Positions 45,162 to 53,803 of a DNA stretch of 64,000 bases are shown here, in pieces. How positions within the stretch are numbered: the stretch's first letter is position 1; the number at the start of each line of letters is the position of its first letter. Position numbers and translations under genes: made by a program. The stretch covers positions 5,022,001 to 5,086,000 of the forward strand of contig NC_018708.1 in assembly GCF_000302535.1 (NCBI RefSeq). The letters are read 5' to 3'. The notes below the pieces were generated by a model. It saw only the letters and a program-made list of their open reading frames with translations, made no database searches and had not been told where the DNA came from. The DNA comes from Acidovorax sp. KKS102. GTDB lineage: Bacteria > Pseudomonadota > Gammaproteobacteria > Burkholderiales > Burkholderiaceae_C.

Positions 45162-45683
45162 ATGGCCGATTTTTCTCCTGCCACCGTCTCCGCCACGCCC
45201 ACCCCGGGAGCGGACGACCGCTGGCGCCAAACCCACCTAGGCCGCCTGATGGGCAGTGCATTGCGCCGCTTCGACGCGCGGGTGCTGCAGCTGATGGCGC
45301 GCAACGTGGAGGTGCCTCTAGCCTTGTCCAACCTCGCGGCGCGCGACCAGGTGACGGCCGCCCATGTGCACATCACGCGCCACCTGGCCTTGCAGGGCGA
45401 CCGGCTGACCGACCTGGCCCAGCGCGCGGGCATGACCAAGCAGGCCATGGCCAACCTGGTGGACCAGTGCGAGGCCTGGGGGCTGGTCACACGGCAGGTA
45501 GACCCGCTGGATGCGCGGGCGCGCCGCGTGTGCTTCACGCCCACCGGCCTGGCGTGGCTGCAAGCGTTCCGGGATGCAGTGGCGCAGGCCGAGGCAGAGT
45601 TCCGCGCCGAGGTGGGCCAAGACGTAGCCACTGTGGTGGCGATCGGGCTGGAAGCCTATGCGGGCGGAGATACGGGTGTCTGA
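45162..45683 (+). CDS. MarR family transcriptional regulator
   Basis: 173 residues with a winged helix: HITRHLALQGDRLTDLAQRAG, recognition helix MTKQAMANLVDQCEAWGLV and the wing RQVDPLDARARRVCFTPTG. Divergent from recA. Its 3' end overlaps the convergent LysR gene by 28 bases. Ligand and targets unknown; no obvious target gene lies next to it. Confidence 0.9.
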   Translation: MADFSPATVSATPTPGADDRWRQTHLGRLMGSALRRFDARVLQLMARNVEVPLALSNLAARDQVTAAHVHITRHLALQGDRLTDLAQRAGMTKQAMANLVDQCEAWGLVTRQVDPLDARARRVCFTPTGLAWLQAFRDAVAQAEAEFRAEVGQDVATVVAIGLEAYAGGDTGV

Positions 45684-46603
45684 GCCCCCACCGGCTCGGC
45701 GCACGCCAGCAACCATTCCTTGAAGCACTGCAGCGCGTGCAGTTGCGTGCGGCCTTCGGGGTAGCAGAACCAGTAGCCCACATCGCTGCGGTAGCCGCCG
45801 CGCAGGTCGGCATCGGGCAGGGGCTCGCGCACCAGGCCCGCTGTGATTTCGTCCTGCACCAGGCAACGCGGCACCAGCGCCAGGCCCATGCCCGCCATCA
45901 CGGCGCGGATCATGGTCTGGAACTGGTCGAACTGCGGCCCGGCCAGCGGGTCGATGAGGCCCTCCACCCCGTGTGTCTCGCTCCAGCGCAGCCACGCCTC
46001 AGGCACGGTCACGTGGCGCAGCAGGGTGTAGCGGGCCACATCGCGCGGGGTGTGGATGGGCCAGTCGGCCACCTTGGTGCGGGGGGCAATCAGCGCCACC
46101 TCGTTGCCAGTGATGTGGTGGGCGTGCGCGCCGGGCCAGTGGCCGTCGCCGAACAGAATGGCGCAGTCCAGCTCGGGCCGGGTGAAGTCGTAGCTGTGCA
46201 CATAGGGCACAAAGTGCAGCGTGATTTGCGGATGCTGCTGCTGGAACTGGGGCAGGCGCGGGATGAGCCACTTGGCGGCAAACGTGGGCAGGCTGGACAG
46301 GTGCAGCGCGCCGCCGCCGTCATCGCTGGTGATCAGCTCCAGTGTGGCCGCCTCCAGCTGCGCCAGCACGCCGCGCACGGCCTTCTCGTAGCGCTCGCCC
46401 GCGGGGGTCAGCGCCAGGCGCTTGCGGCTGCGCTCGAACAACGGTACGCCCACCCAGCCCTCCAGTTCCTTGACCTGCTTGCTGACCGCGCTTTGGGTGA
46501 GGTGCAGGGCGTCGGCCGCGCGGGAGACGCTGCCAAACCGCGTGACCATAGAGAACGCGCGCAACAGGTGCAAAGGGGGCGACAACCGGCGGAGGGAGGA
46601 CAT
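45656..46603 (-). CDS. LysR family regulator (GcvA-like)
   Basis: 315 residues. N-terminal HTH: LRAFSMVTRFGSVSRAADAL, HLTQSAVSKQVKELEGWVG, PLFERSRKRLALTPAG. The effector domain has two lobes (LHLSSLPTFAAKWLIPRLP, DCAILFGDGHWPGAHAHH). Encoded divergently from a Bug-type binding protein across 109 bases holding a perfect palindrome, so it probably regulates that gene and itself. Confidence 0.92.
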   Translation of the reverse strand: MSSLRRLSPPLHLLRAFSMVTRFGSVSRAADALHLTQSAVSKQVKELEGWVGVPLFERSRKRLALTPAGERYEKAVRGVLAQLEAATLELITSDDGGGALHLSSLPTFAAKWLIPRLPQFQQQHPQITLHFVPYVHSYDFTRPELDCAILFGDGHWPGAHAHHITGNEVALIAPRTKVADWPIHTPRDVARYTLLRHVTVPEAWLRWSETHGVEGLIDPLAGPQFDQFQTMIRAVMAGMGLALVPRCLVQDEITAGLVREPLPDADLRGGYRSDVGYWFCYPEGRTQLHALQCFKEWLLACAEPVGAQTPVSPPA

Positions 46604-46617
46604 GGGCTCAGCGCTTG

Positions 46618-46638
46618 AACATTCCAGTATGGAATGTT
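46618..46638. promoter_or_regulatory. Perfect 21-bp palindrome between LysR and Bug genes
   Basis: AACATTCCA (46618-46626), GTA, TGGAATGTT (46630-46638). It starts 15 bases from the LysR start codon and lies 75 bases before the Bug gene. Contains TTCC-N3-GGAA symmetry compatible with a LysR recognition site. Confidence 0.65.
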
Positions 46639-46712
46639 ATCAGGCCCAACCATTGCTTGTTGATTGGGAGCAGCCTCCGTAACCTTGAGTCTCCCCAATA
46701 GGAGAATCCTCC

Positions 46713-47678
46713 ATGCAACGCCGTCATATGCTCTCAGCGCTGGCCGCTGTATCTTTCGTTCCTGGAATATCCTTGGCGCAAGAGGGCAAGCCCCTGCGCA
46801 TCATCGTGCCCTTCCCCCCGGGCGGAGCGACCGACATCACGGCCCGCAGCCTGCAAGAGCCGCTGGCGCGCATCCTCAAGCAGCCCGTGGTGCTGGAGAA
46901 CCGGGGCGGCGCAGGCGGCTCCATCGGCATGGCCGAAGTAGCGCGGGCTCCCGCAGACGGCCTGACCCTGGGGGTGGCCACGCTGTCCACCCATGGGGTG
47001 AACCCCGCCGTCTACAGCAAGCTGCCGTACGACCCCACCAAGGACTTTGTGGGCGTGACCGAAATCGTCAAGGCGCCTGGCGTGATCGTGGTGAATCCGA
47101 CGGTACTGCCCGTCAAAGACCTCGCCGAGCTGGTGAAATACCTCAAGGCCAACCCCGGCAAGGTGTCGTACGCCACCCCCGGCAACGGCACCATCGGCCA
47201 CATGTGGGGCGAGCTGTTCAAGCGCGCATCGGGCACCTCCATGGTCCACATCGCCTACCGCGGCGCGGGCCCGGCCATCAACGATGTGCTGGCGGGCCAG
47301 GTAGGGGTGTACTTTGACCAGGTGGCCTCATCGCTGCCGTACATCAAGGCGGGCAAGCTCAGGGCGCTGGCCGTTTCCTGGCCCGTGCGGCTGGACGTGC
47401 TGCCCGACGTGCCCACCTACGCCGCGCTGGGCTACAAGCAGGCCAACGAACCCTCGTGGTTTGGCATGGTCGCCCCCACGGGCACACCCACCGCCGTGGT
47501 GGAACGCATCCAGCAGGCCGTGGCCCAGGCCCTGAAGGAACCCACCGTGCGGGAGCGCCTCGCGGGGCAGGGCCTGTACCCATCGGGCACAACGTCCAAA
47601 GAGTTCACCGCGCAGATCGCCCACGAGATCGAGAAAATGAAGGGCGTTGCCGCCTACGCCAAGGTGGTGCTCGACTGA
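46713..47678 (+). CDS. Bug/TctC family extracytoplasmic solute-binding protein
   Basis: 321 residues with a signal peptide (MQRRHMLSALAAVSFVPGISLA). Family blocks: LRIIVPFPPGGATDITAR, NRGGAGGSIGMAEVARAPADG, TPGNGTIGHMWGELF and VHIAYRGAGPAINDVLAGQV. Binds an organic or amino acid through water-bridged carboxylate contacts. No TctA/TctB permease genes are nearby, a usual situation for these very numerous proteins. AGGAG ribosome site; divergent LysR gene. Confidence 0.93.
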   Translation: MQRRHMLSALAAVSFVPGISLAQEGKPLRIIVPFPPGGATDITARSLQEPLARILKQPVVLENRGGAGGSIGMAEVARAPADGLTLGVATLSTHGVNPAVYSKLPYDPTKDFVGVTEIVKAPGVIVVNPTVLPVKDLAELVKYLKANPGKVSYATPGNGTIGHMWGELFKRASGTSMVHIAYRGAGPAINDVLAGQVGVYFDQVASSLPYIKAGKLRALAVSWPVRLDVLPDVPTYAALGYKQANEPSWFGMVAPTGTPTAVVERIQQAVAQALKEPTVRERLAGQGLYPSGTTSKEFTAQIAHEIEKMKGVAAYAKVVLD

Positions 47679-47820
47679 CCTGATTCCCCCCCGGGCCCTG
47701 GGCCCGGGGACGGCCACAGCCGGGATGACGAAACGACGCGGATGCCCCTCAGGGATAACCATAGTCACATCCCGGTCTGGGCGGCTAGGCCAGCCGCCCT
47801 CCTTTGCGCACACTCTGCCT

Positions 47821-48756
47821 ATGCATGCAGCCTTGAAACTGATCCACCACCGCTTCCAGCAGGCCCAGCCCGGCGTCACCGGCTCGCCGGGGCTTGCCAC
47901 ACAACCCTCCAGCACCGCCACCGTCACTGCGGTGCCCGGCAGCACACCACTGGTCCTCGACTCCCCCCACAGCGGCACCCGGTACCCCGACGACTTTGGT
48001 TCCGCCCTAGACCTGGCCACGCTGCGCCGGGCCGAAGACACCCACGTCGAAAAGATCTACGACTTTGCCCCCGCGCTCGGCGTGGCCTGGGTCGAGGCCC
48101 ACTTCCCCCGCATCTACCTGGACGCCAACCGCGATACGACCGAGCTGGACACCAGCCTGCTGGACGGCGACTGGCCCGACCCCATCTCCACCGATCCCAA
48201 GGTGCTCAGCAAGGTGCGCCTGGGCAAGGGGCTGATCTGGAAGTTCACCGACCAGGGCGAACCCATCTACCAGCGCCAGCTCACTGTGGTCGAGGTGCGT
48301 GCGCGCATCGACCGCTGCTGGCGCCCGTACCACGCCGCCGTGGCACAAGCCATCGATGCCGCCCACGCGCGCCATGGCTACAGCATCCACCTCAACTGCC
48401 ACTCCATGCCCGCCGTGGCCGGGCGCTTTGCCACCGAGTTTCCAGGGCTGGAGCATGCGGACTTTGTGATCGGCGACCGCGACGGCACCACGGCCAGCCC
48501 GGCGCTGTCGGCGCTGATCTGCGAGCACCTGCGCGCGTGCGGCTACAGCGTCGAATACAACCACCCCTACAAGGGCGTGGAACTGGTGCGCCGCTACGGC
48601 CACCCCGCGCAGCAGCGCCACAGCATCCAGGTCGAGATCAACCGCAAGCTCTACATGGACGAGCAGACGCTCGCCCAGCACCCCGAGGGCATGGCCCGCC
48701 TGCAGGCCGACCTGCAAGCCCTGGTACACAAGCTGCTGGCGCACGACCCGCGCTGA
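47821..48756 (+). CDS. N-formylglutamate amidohydrolase family protein
   Basis: 311 residues from ATG 47821; the open frame upstream is not supported. FGase family features: VLDSPHSGTRYPDDF, the acidic/His set EDTHVEKIYDFAP, VDANRDTTELD-like (YLDANRDTTELDTSLL), HLNCHSMPAVAG and EINRKLYMDE. It hydrolyses N-formylglutamate (histidine degradation) or related N-acyl amino acids. No hut genes are near, so the physiological substrate is open. Confidence 0.9.
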   Translation: MHAALKLIHHRFQQAQPGVTGSPGLATQPSSTATVTAVPGSTPLVLDSPHSGTRYPDDFGSALDLATLRRAEDTHVEKIYDFAPALGVAWVEAHFPRIYLDANRDTTELDTSLLDGDWPDPISTDPKVLSKVRLGKGLIWKFTDQGEPIYQRQLTVVEVRARIDRCWRPYHAAVAQAIDAAHARHGYSIHLNCHSMPAVAGRFATEFPGLEHADFVIGDRDGTTASPALSALICEHLRACGYSVEYNHPYKGVELVRRYGHPAQQRHSIQVEINRKLYMDEQTLAQHPEGMARLQADLQALVHKLLAHDPR

Positions 48757-48883
48757 CAGCCCCGGGCCTGGGCGCTGCGCGCGCAAAGGGCGCCGTTTTC
48801 TCGGCGCAGCGGGGCGCGGCGCCGCCTAAAATCGACGCACAGGCGCGGCGCCAGACCGCTGCCACCCACCAGGAGACACCCGC

Positions 48884-49558
48884 ATGCGCATCCTCATTGC
48901 CGAAGACGACCAGGTGCTGGCCGATGGCCTGCTGCGCACGCTGCGTGCCTCGGGCGCCGTGGTGGACCATGTCGCCAGCGGCAGCGAGGCCGACGCGGCG
49001 CTCATGACCAACAACGAGTTCGACCTGCTCATCCTGGACTTGGGCCTGCCCAAGATGCATGGGCTGGAAGTGCTGAAAAAGCTGCGCGGCCGGGGCTCTG
49101 CCCTGCCGGTGCTGATCCTCACCGCCGCCGACAGCGTGGAAGAGCGCGTGAAGGGGCTGGACTTTGGCGCCGACGACTACATGGCCAAGCCCTTCAGCCT
49201 GCAGGAGCTGGAAGCCCGCGTGCGCGCCCTCACGCGCCGGGGCATGGGCGGCACCAGCAGCGCCATCAAGCACGGCCCGCTGGTGTACGACCAGGCCGGC
49301 CGCGTGGCCACCATCGACGGCAAGATGATCGAACTTTCCGCCCGCGAGCTGGGCCTGCTGGAAGTACTGCTGCAGCGCGCCGGCCGCCTGGTGAGCAAGG
49401 AGCAGCTGGTGGAGCGCCTGTGCGAGTGGGGCGAAGAGGTGAGCAACAACGCCATCGAGGTCTACATCCACCGCCTGCGCAAGAAGATCGAGGGCGGGCC
49501 CATCCGCATCGCCACCGTGCGCGGCCTGGGCTACTGCCTTGAGAAGATCCCCAGTTAA
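48884..49558 (+). CDS. OmpR-family response regulator (TctD/QseB-like)
   Basis: 224 residues. Receiver domain 1-115: acidic pocket EDD (8-10), phospho-acceptor Asp in LLILDLGLP, Thr in LILTAADS and Lys in DYMAKPFS. Winged-helix output 125-220 with LSARELGLLEVLLQRAGRL and NNAIEVYIHRLRKKIEG. AGGAGA ribosome site. Pairs with the sensor kinase that follows after an inserted repeat copy. Confidence 0.94.
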   Translation: MRILIAEDDQVLADGLLRTLRASGAVVDHVASGSEADAALMTNNEFDLLILDLGLPKMHGLEVLKKLRGRGSALPVLILTAADSVEERVKGLDFGADDYMAKPFSLQELEARVRALTRRGMGGTSSAIKHGPLVYDQAGRVATIDGKMIELSARELGLLEVLLQRAGRLVSKEQLVERLCEWGEEVSNNAIEVYIHRLRKKIEGGPIRIATVRGLGYCLEKIPS

Positions 49559-49569
49559 CTATCAAAACG

Positions 49570-49622
49570 ATAGCTGCTCGCGCATATGAATCCAGCGCTA
49601 TCGGGTGTTTTGGCTTCTAAAC
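49570..49622 (+). repeat. Dispersed repeat, copy 8 (between response regulator and kinase)
   Basis: ATAGCTGCT, 13 bases, CCAGCGCT, 23-base tail ending TTCTAAAC. It starts 12 bases after the regulator stop and supplies the in-frame TAA just upstream of the kinase's GTG start. Confidence 0.85.
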
Positions 49623-49638
49623 TGCCTCGGCGGGCGCT

Positions 49639-51090
49639 GTGAAGATCTTCCAGCGCGAGCAGCGCTCCCTGTTCGGCGAAATCCTCGACTGGATGCTCAC
49701 GCCGCTGCTGCTGCTGTGGCCGGTGAGCCTGGCGCTGACCTGGCTGGTGGCCCAGGGCCTGGCCAACAAGCCGTTTGACCGGGCGCTGGAATACAACGCC
49801 CACGCACTCGCGCAGCTGGTGAGCGTGGTGGGCGACAAGGCCCAGTTCAACCTGCCCCAGCCCGCCAGCGAGATCCTGCGGGCCGACGACTCCGACATCG
49901 TGTACTACCAGGTCATCGGCCCGGGCGGCGAGTTCCTCTCGGGCGAGCGCGAGCTGCCCGAGCCCCCGAGCGACGAGGTGCCCCTGTCGGGCGAGGTGCG
50001 GCTGCGCGATGCCGAGATGCGCGGCATTGACATCCGCGTGGCCTATATCTGGGTGCGCCTGCCGCTCAAGGACACGCCGGTGGCGCTGGTCCAGGTGGCC
50101 GAGACGCGCGAAAAGCGCAGCGTGCTGGCCACCGAAATCATCAAGGGCGTGATGCTGCCGCAGTTCGTCATCCTGCCGCTGGCGGTGCTGCTGGTGTGGC
50201 TGGCGCTGGCGCGCGGCATCCAGCCGCTCAACCAGCTGGAGCAGCGCATCCGCGCGCGCAACCCCGACGACCTCTCGCCCCTGGACGACCGCACCGTGCC
50301 CCTCGAAGTGGCGCCGCTGGTGTCGTCCGTGAACGACTTGCTCACGCGCCTGAACGATTCGCTGGCCACCCAAAAGCGCTTTCTGGCCGACGCCGCCCAC
50401 CAGCTCAAGACCCCGCTGGCGGGCCTGCGCATGCAGGCCGACCTGGCCCAGCGCGAAGGCACCAGCACGGAAGAGCTCAAGCGCTCGCTGCAGCAGATCG
50501 GCCGCTCCAGCATCCGCGCCACACACACCGTCAACCAGCTGCTGGCGCTGGCGCGCGCCGAAGGCAGCGGCGTGGGCATTGCCCGCCAGCCCTGCGACCT
50601 GGCACGCCTGGTGATCGAGGTGGTGCGCGACTCGGTGCCCCGCGCGCTCGACAAGCACATCGACCTGGGCTACGACGGCGCTGAACCGGGATCGCCGGGC
50701 GTGCTGATCGACGGCAACCCCACGCTGCTCAAGGAGCTGGTGCGCAACCTGGTGGACAACGCCATCAACTACACCCCCTCCACGCCGGACAAACCCGGCG
50801 TGGTCACCGCCCGCGTGCTGGCCGACACCTTCGGCCATGTGCTGCTGCTGCAGGTCGAAGACTCCGGCCCCGGCGTGCCCGAGGCCGAGCGCGAGCTGGT
50901 GTTCCAGCCGTTCTACCGCGCCCTGGGCAGCGAGGCCGATGGCTCCGGGCTGGGCCTGCCCATCGTGCTGGAGATTGCCAGCAAGCACGATGCCGAGGTC
51001 ACGCTCGAAGACGCGCGCCCTGGCCAGACCCCGCCCGGCGCGCGCTTCAGCGTGCGGTTTGCGGCGCGGGACGTGGTGGCGGGCAGCTGA
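49639..51090 (+). CDS. TctE-like sensor histidine kinase
   Basis: 483 residues. Two TM helices (LLLLWPVSLALTWLVAQG and GVMLPQFVILPLAVLLVWLA) flank a periplasmic 2CSK_N-type sensor. HAMP-like region, H-box ADAAHQLKTPLAGLRMQADL, N-box LVRNLVDNAINYTPS, and G-boxes QVEDSGPGVP and GSGLGLPIVLEIA. An in-frame stop at 49618 leaves GTG 49639 as the only usual start, with no good ribosome site. TctE kinases control organic acid uptake genes. Confidence 0.9.
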   Translation: MKIFQREQRSLFGEILDWMLTPLLLLWPVSLALTWLVAQGLANKPFDRALEYNAHALAQLVSVVGDKAQFNLPQPASEILRADDSDIVYYQVIGPGGEFLSGERELPEPPSDEVPLSGEVRLRDAEMRGIDIRVAYIWVRLPLKDTPVALVQVAETREKRSVLATEIIKGVMLPQFVILPLAVLLVWLALARGIQPLNQLEQRIRARNPDDLSPLDDRTVPLEVAPLVSSVNDLLTRLNDSLATQKRFLADAAHQLKTPLAGLRMQADLAQREGTSTEELKRSLQQIGRSSIRATHTVNQLLALARAEGSGVGIARQPCDLARLVIEVVRDSVPRALDKHIDLGYDGAEPGSPGVLIDGNPTLLKELVRNLVDNAINYTPSTPDKPGVVTARVLADTFGHVLLLQVEDSGPGVPEAERELVFQPFYRALGSEADGSGLGLPIVLEIASKHDAEVTLEDARPGQTPPGARFSVRFAARDVVAGS

Positions 51091-51217
51091 CCCTGTGGCA
51101 GAAGACAAGGCCGGCACGCCGCAGGGTTGATGCGCCGGCAGCCCGCCACAGCACCGGGCATCCGGCATCATGCGGCCTCGTCGCTTGGCCCGATCTTTTT
51201 GCACGGACGCAGCCCCC

Positions 51218-52222
51218 ATGACCTCACCACCCCGCCGCTTTGCCAATACGCACCCTGACGTGGTGATCGGCAACTTCCCCTGGTACGAAATGGTCTGGCG
51301 CTCGCTGCGCGGCGATTTCAAGCCCCGCAGCGAACCGGCGGGTGGCTACGCGGCCTTTGCCCGGCAATGGACGCAGCCCGTGGACCCTGCCCGCCTAGCG
51401 CAGCGCCAGCAGGCGCCCGTGATCACCTGGCTGGGCCATGTCTCCATGCTGCTGCAGGTGGCGGGCCTCAACGTGCTGATCGACCCCACGCTGTGCGGTT
51501 TTGCGGGCCCCCTGGGCCGCTTTGGCGCCCCGCGCCGGGTGCCCGTGCCCCTGGCGCCCGAGGACCTGCCGCCCATCGATGTGGTGCTGATCTCGCACAA
51601 CCACTACGACCACCTGTGCTACGGCACCTTGCGCCGCCTGCGCGACGCGGGCCAGTCGCCCCGCTTTGTGGTGCCGCTGGGGCTGGCCGACTGGTTCACA
51701 CAGCGGGGCATGGGCCCCGTCACCGCGCTGAACTGGTGGGAGCACGCCGACATCGCCCCCGGCGTGCGCGTGGTGTTCACACCGTCGCAGCACTGGAGCC
51801 GCCGCACCCCGTGGGATACGAATGCCTCGCTGTGGGGTGGGTACCTGCTGGAATGGGCGCGCCCGCAGGCGGCTGCGCCCTGGCGCTTTCTGTTCCCGGG
51901 CGACACGGGCTACAGCGACGACTTCAAGGCCATCCGCCAGCGCCTGGGGCCGGTGGACTTTCTGGCCCTGCCCATCGGCGCCTACCTGCCCCGCGACTTC
52001 ATGAAGCCCATGCACGTGAACCCCGAGGACGCCGTGCAGCTGATGCTGGATGTGGAGGCCAGGCAAGCCATGGGCGTGCACTGGGGCACGTTCATGCTGA
52101 CGCAGGAGGCCTTCGACCACCCGCCGCGCGACCTGGCCACCGCACTGGCGCAGCGGGGCCTGCCGCTGGACCGCGTCTGGCTCCTGCGGCAGGGCGAGAC
52201 GCGCGCCATCCCGTTGCCATAG
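51218..52222 (+). CDS. NAPE-PLD/UlaG-like metallo-beta-lactamase-fold hydrolase
   Basis: 334 residues from ATG 51218. Zinc motif SHNHYDHLCYG, further ligands in TPSQHWSRR, LFPGDTGYSDDF and GVHWGTF, the pattern of the NAPE-hydrolysing phospholipase D-like branch (RomA/OutP). N-terminal WRSLRGDFKPRSEP. Likely hydrolyses a phosphodiester lipid or related compound; no signal peptide. No operon partner is clear. Confidence 0.88.
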   Translation: MTSPPRRFANTHPDVVIGNFPWYEMVWRSLRGDFKPRSEPAGGYAAFARQWTQPVDPARLAQRQQAPVITWLGHVSMLLQVAGLNVLIDPTLCGFAGPLGRFGAPRRVPVPLAPEDLPPIDVVLISHNHYDHLCYGTLRRLRDAGQSPRFVVPLGLADWFTQRGMGPVTALNWWEHADIAPGVRVVFTPSQHWSRRTPWDTNASLWGGYLLEWARPQAAAPWRFLFPGDTGYSDDFKAIRQRLGPVDFLALPIGAYLPRDFMKPMHVNPEDAVQLMLDVEARQAMGVHWGTFMLTQEAFDHPPRDLATALAQRGLPLDRVWLLRQGETRAIPLP

Positions 52223-52253
52223 CGCTGCACCCGGGTGGGCGCAGCAACCGTGC

Positions 52254-53006
52254 TCACGCCACGCGTTGCACCGACATCAGGGCCATGTACAAAAAGCCCC
52301 GGTCCATGGGCACTCGGTACACCCCCTGGGCGCCCAGCACCTGCGCGGCCACGCCCGACAGCTCCCAGCCATCGACGGCATCGCCCTTCCACAGCGGCAC
52401 CGTGAGGTGCAGAAAGCCCTGGGCTTCGCCCCACTCCCGCACGGCCGCGATGCGCGACACCACCGGGGTTTCGTTGTGGAAATTGGCCCAGGCCCACAGC
52501 CAGGTGCCACTGGCCTCCGACACCGATCCGATGAACTCGATGTCGGCCACCACCCGGGGCACCCCTCCGGCCGAAAAGGTCAAAGTGCCGGCGGACTGGT
52601 CGTAGTCCCAGCGCTCAAAGCTGGCGATGCCGTAGTCCTGCTCCAGCGCGCGCTGCTTGTCCCGCAGCGCGTGGTGGCCCTGCGTCACCGCCTCGATCCA
52701 GGCGGCTTGGGTGTCGCCATCCAGCGCCTCCACACTGCGCGCCATGGCGTCCTGGTAGCAGTGGTGGCACAGGATCTGGAGGTCCAGGCAGTCCGCGTTG
52801 TGTTCGTTCCACTCGCCGCCCGTCTTGAGCAGCTCGGCATTGCAGCTGGCGCACCATGCGTCCGGGTAGGGGGTGTCGGGCGAGGGCGCATCGCAAAACC
52901 AGCGCTGCACCGGGTGGCGGCACAGATGACCACACACGTAGGTGGGCGCGGCGTCGCCGTGCTCGCCGCAATGGATGGACGTTGGCTCTTCATTCATGGT
53001 GGCCAT
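52254..53006 (-). CDS. Uncharacterised protein with Cys-rich N-terminus
   Basis: 250 residues; ATG 52997 (MNEEPTSIHCGEHG) is an equally good start. The first 80 residues carry Cys/His clusters (IHCGEHG, YVCGHLCRH, WCASCNAELL, LCHHCYQDA), likely two zinc knuckles. The rest is a beta-rich domain with Trp patches (FERWDYDQSAGTLTF, TWLWAWANFHNETPV) that recalls DUF6882-type proteins. Family unsure. Follows the SPOR gene by 13 bases on the same strand. Confidence 0.75.
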   Translation of the reverse strand: MATMNEEPTSIHCGEHGDAAPTYVCGHLCRHPVQRWFCDAPSPDTPYPDAWCASCNAELLKTGGEWNEHNADCLDLQILCHHCYQDAMARSVEALDGDTQAAWIEAVTQGHHALRDKQRALEQDYGIASFERWDYDQSAGTLTFSAGGVPRVVADIEFIGSVSEASGTWLWAWANFHNETPVVSRIAAVREWGEAQGFLHLTVPLWKGDAVDGWELSGVAAQVLGAQGVYRVPMDRGFLYMALMSVQRVA

Positions 53007-53019
53007 GTGCAAAAGGGCG

Positions 53020-53757
53020 TCAGCCGCAGGCACGCAGCGTCTTGCCCGCCATGGCCGTGCGCAGCACATCCAGCTGGGCACGCAAGGCGTCGTTCACGGC
53101 GGGCAGGCGCAGCGTGAAGCCGGGGGCTTCGGCGCGCTCCTGGATCACGCGGGCGGTGCGCACGCCCTTGGTGCCCAGGTTGGTCAGCTCGCGCTCGGCC
53201 GCCTCCTTGGAGGCAAAACGGCCCAGCGACAGGCCCAGTTCAAGCGTGCCCCCGGCGCGGTCATGGTCCACCTTGCGGGCGCGCAGCTCGGCGCGTTTGC
53301 GGTCCAGGGTTTCGATATCGTCAAACCGCCCCATGTAGACCATCCAGCGGCCTGGGATGGGCGTGGGCTCCAGCATCCAGCTGCCGGCGGGCAACCCGGC
53401 AGCCGCTGTGCGCAGCGCCTCGGCCTGGCGGTCGTCAAACACGCCGGCCTGCAGGCACTCCGCAGAGTCTGCCGGGGCCGAGGCGGCCGGTGTGGTGGGG
53501 GGGGCGGGGGAGTCGTTGGCGGCGGTGGCCTGGGAGGGGGAAGTGGGGGTGGACGTGGAACCGGGAGGCGCAGCGGAGGAGGTCTTGCTGGGGTTGACCT
53601 TTAGGATCTGCAGCGTCTCGGGCCGGATCTGCTGGTTCATGCGCTGGGGTTCCGACTGCTCCTGCGGCGCGTAGCCCAACTGGCGCAGCAGGCCCTGTGA
53701 CCACGCGTAATAGCCCGCGTTGGCCAGGAGCAGCACGATCACGGCAAGACGGAGCAT
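53020..53757 (-). CDS. SPOR-domain-like membrane-anchored protein
   Basis: 245 residues from ATG 53757; the frame is open upstream without support. One N-terminal TM helix (LRLAVIVLLLANAGYYAWSQ), a Pro/Ser/Thr linker of about 50 residues, and a C-terminal peptidoglycan-binding SPOR-like fold (RWMVYMGRFDDIETLDRKR, SLGRFASKEAAERELTNLG, RVIQERAEAPGFTLRLP). Probably in the periplasm, attached to the inner membrane, at division or cell-wall sites. Downstream of birA. Confidence 0.82.
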   Translation of the reverse strand: MLRLAVIVLLLANAGYYAWSQGLLRQLGYAPQEQSEPQRMNQQIRPETLQILKVNPSKTSSAAPPGSTSTPTSPSQATAANDSPAPPTTPAASAPADSAECLQAGVFDDRQAEALRTAAAGLPAGSWMLEPTPIPGRWMVYMGRFDDIETLDRKRAELRARKVDHDRAGGTLELGLSLGRFASKEAAERELTNLGTKGVRTARVIQERAEAPGFTLRLPAVNDALRAQLDVLRTAMAGKTLRACG

Positions 53758-53803
53758 GGGGCGCGGCCTTTCAAGAACACTCGCATCGGAAGGAAAAGCG
53801 GGC

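Noticed and set aside
47688-47709. GC-only palindrome after the Bug gene (CCCCGGGCCC/GGGCCCGGGG)
   Set aside because: No U-run follows and the loop is one base; not enough to call a terminator.
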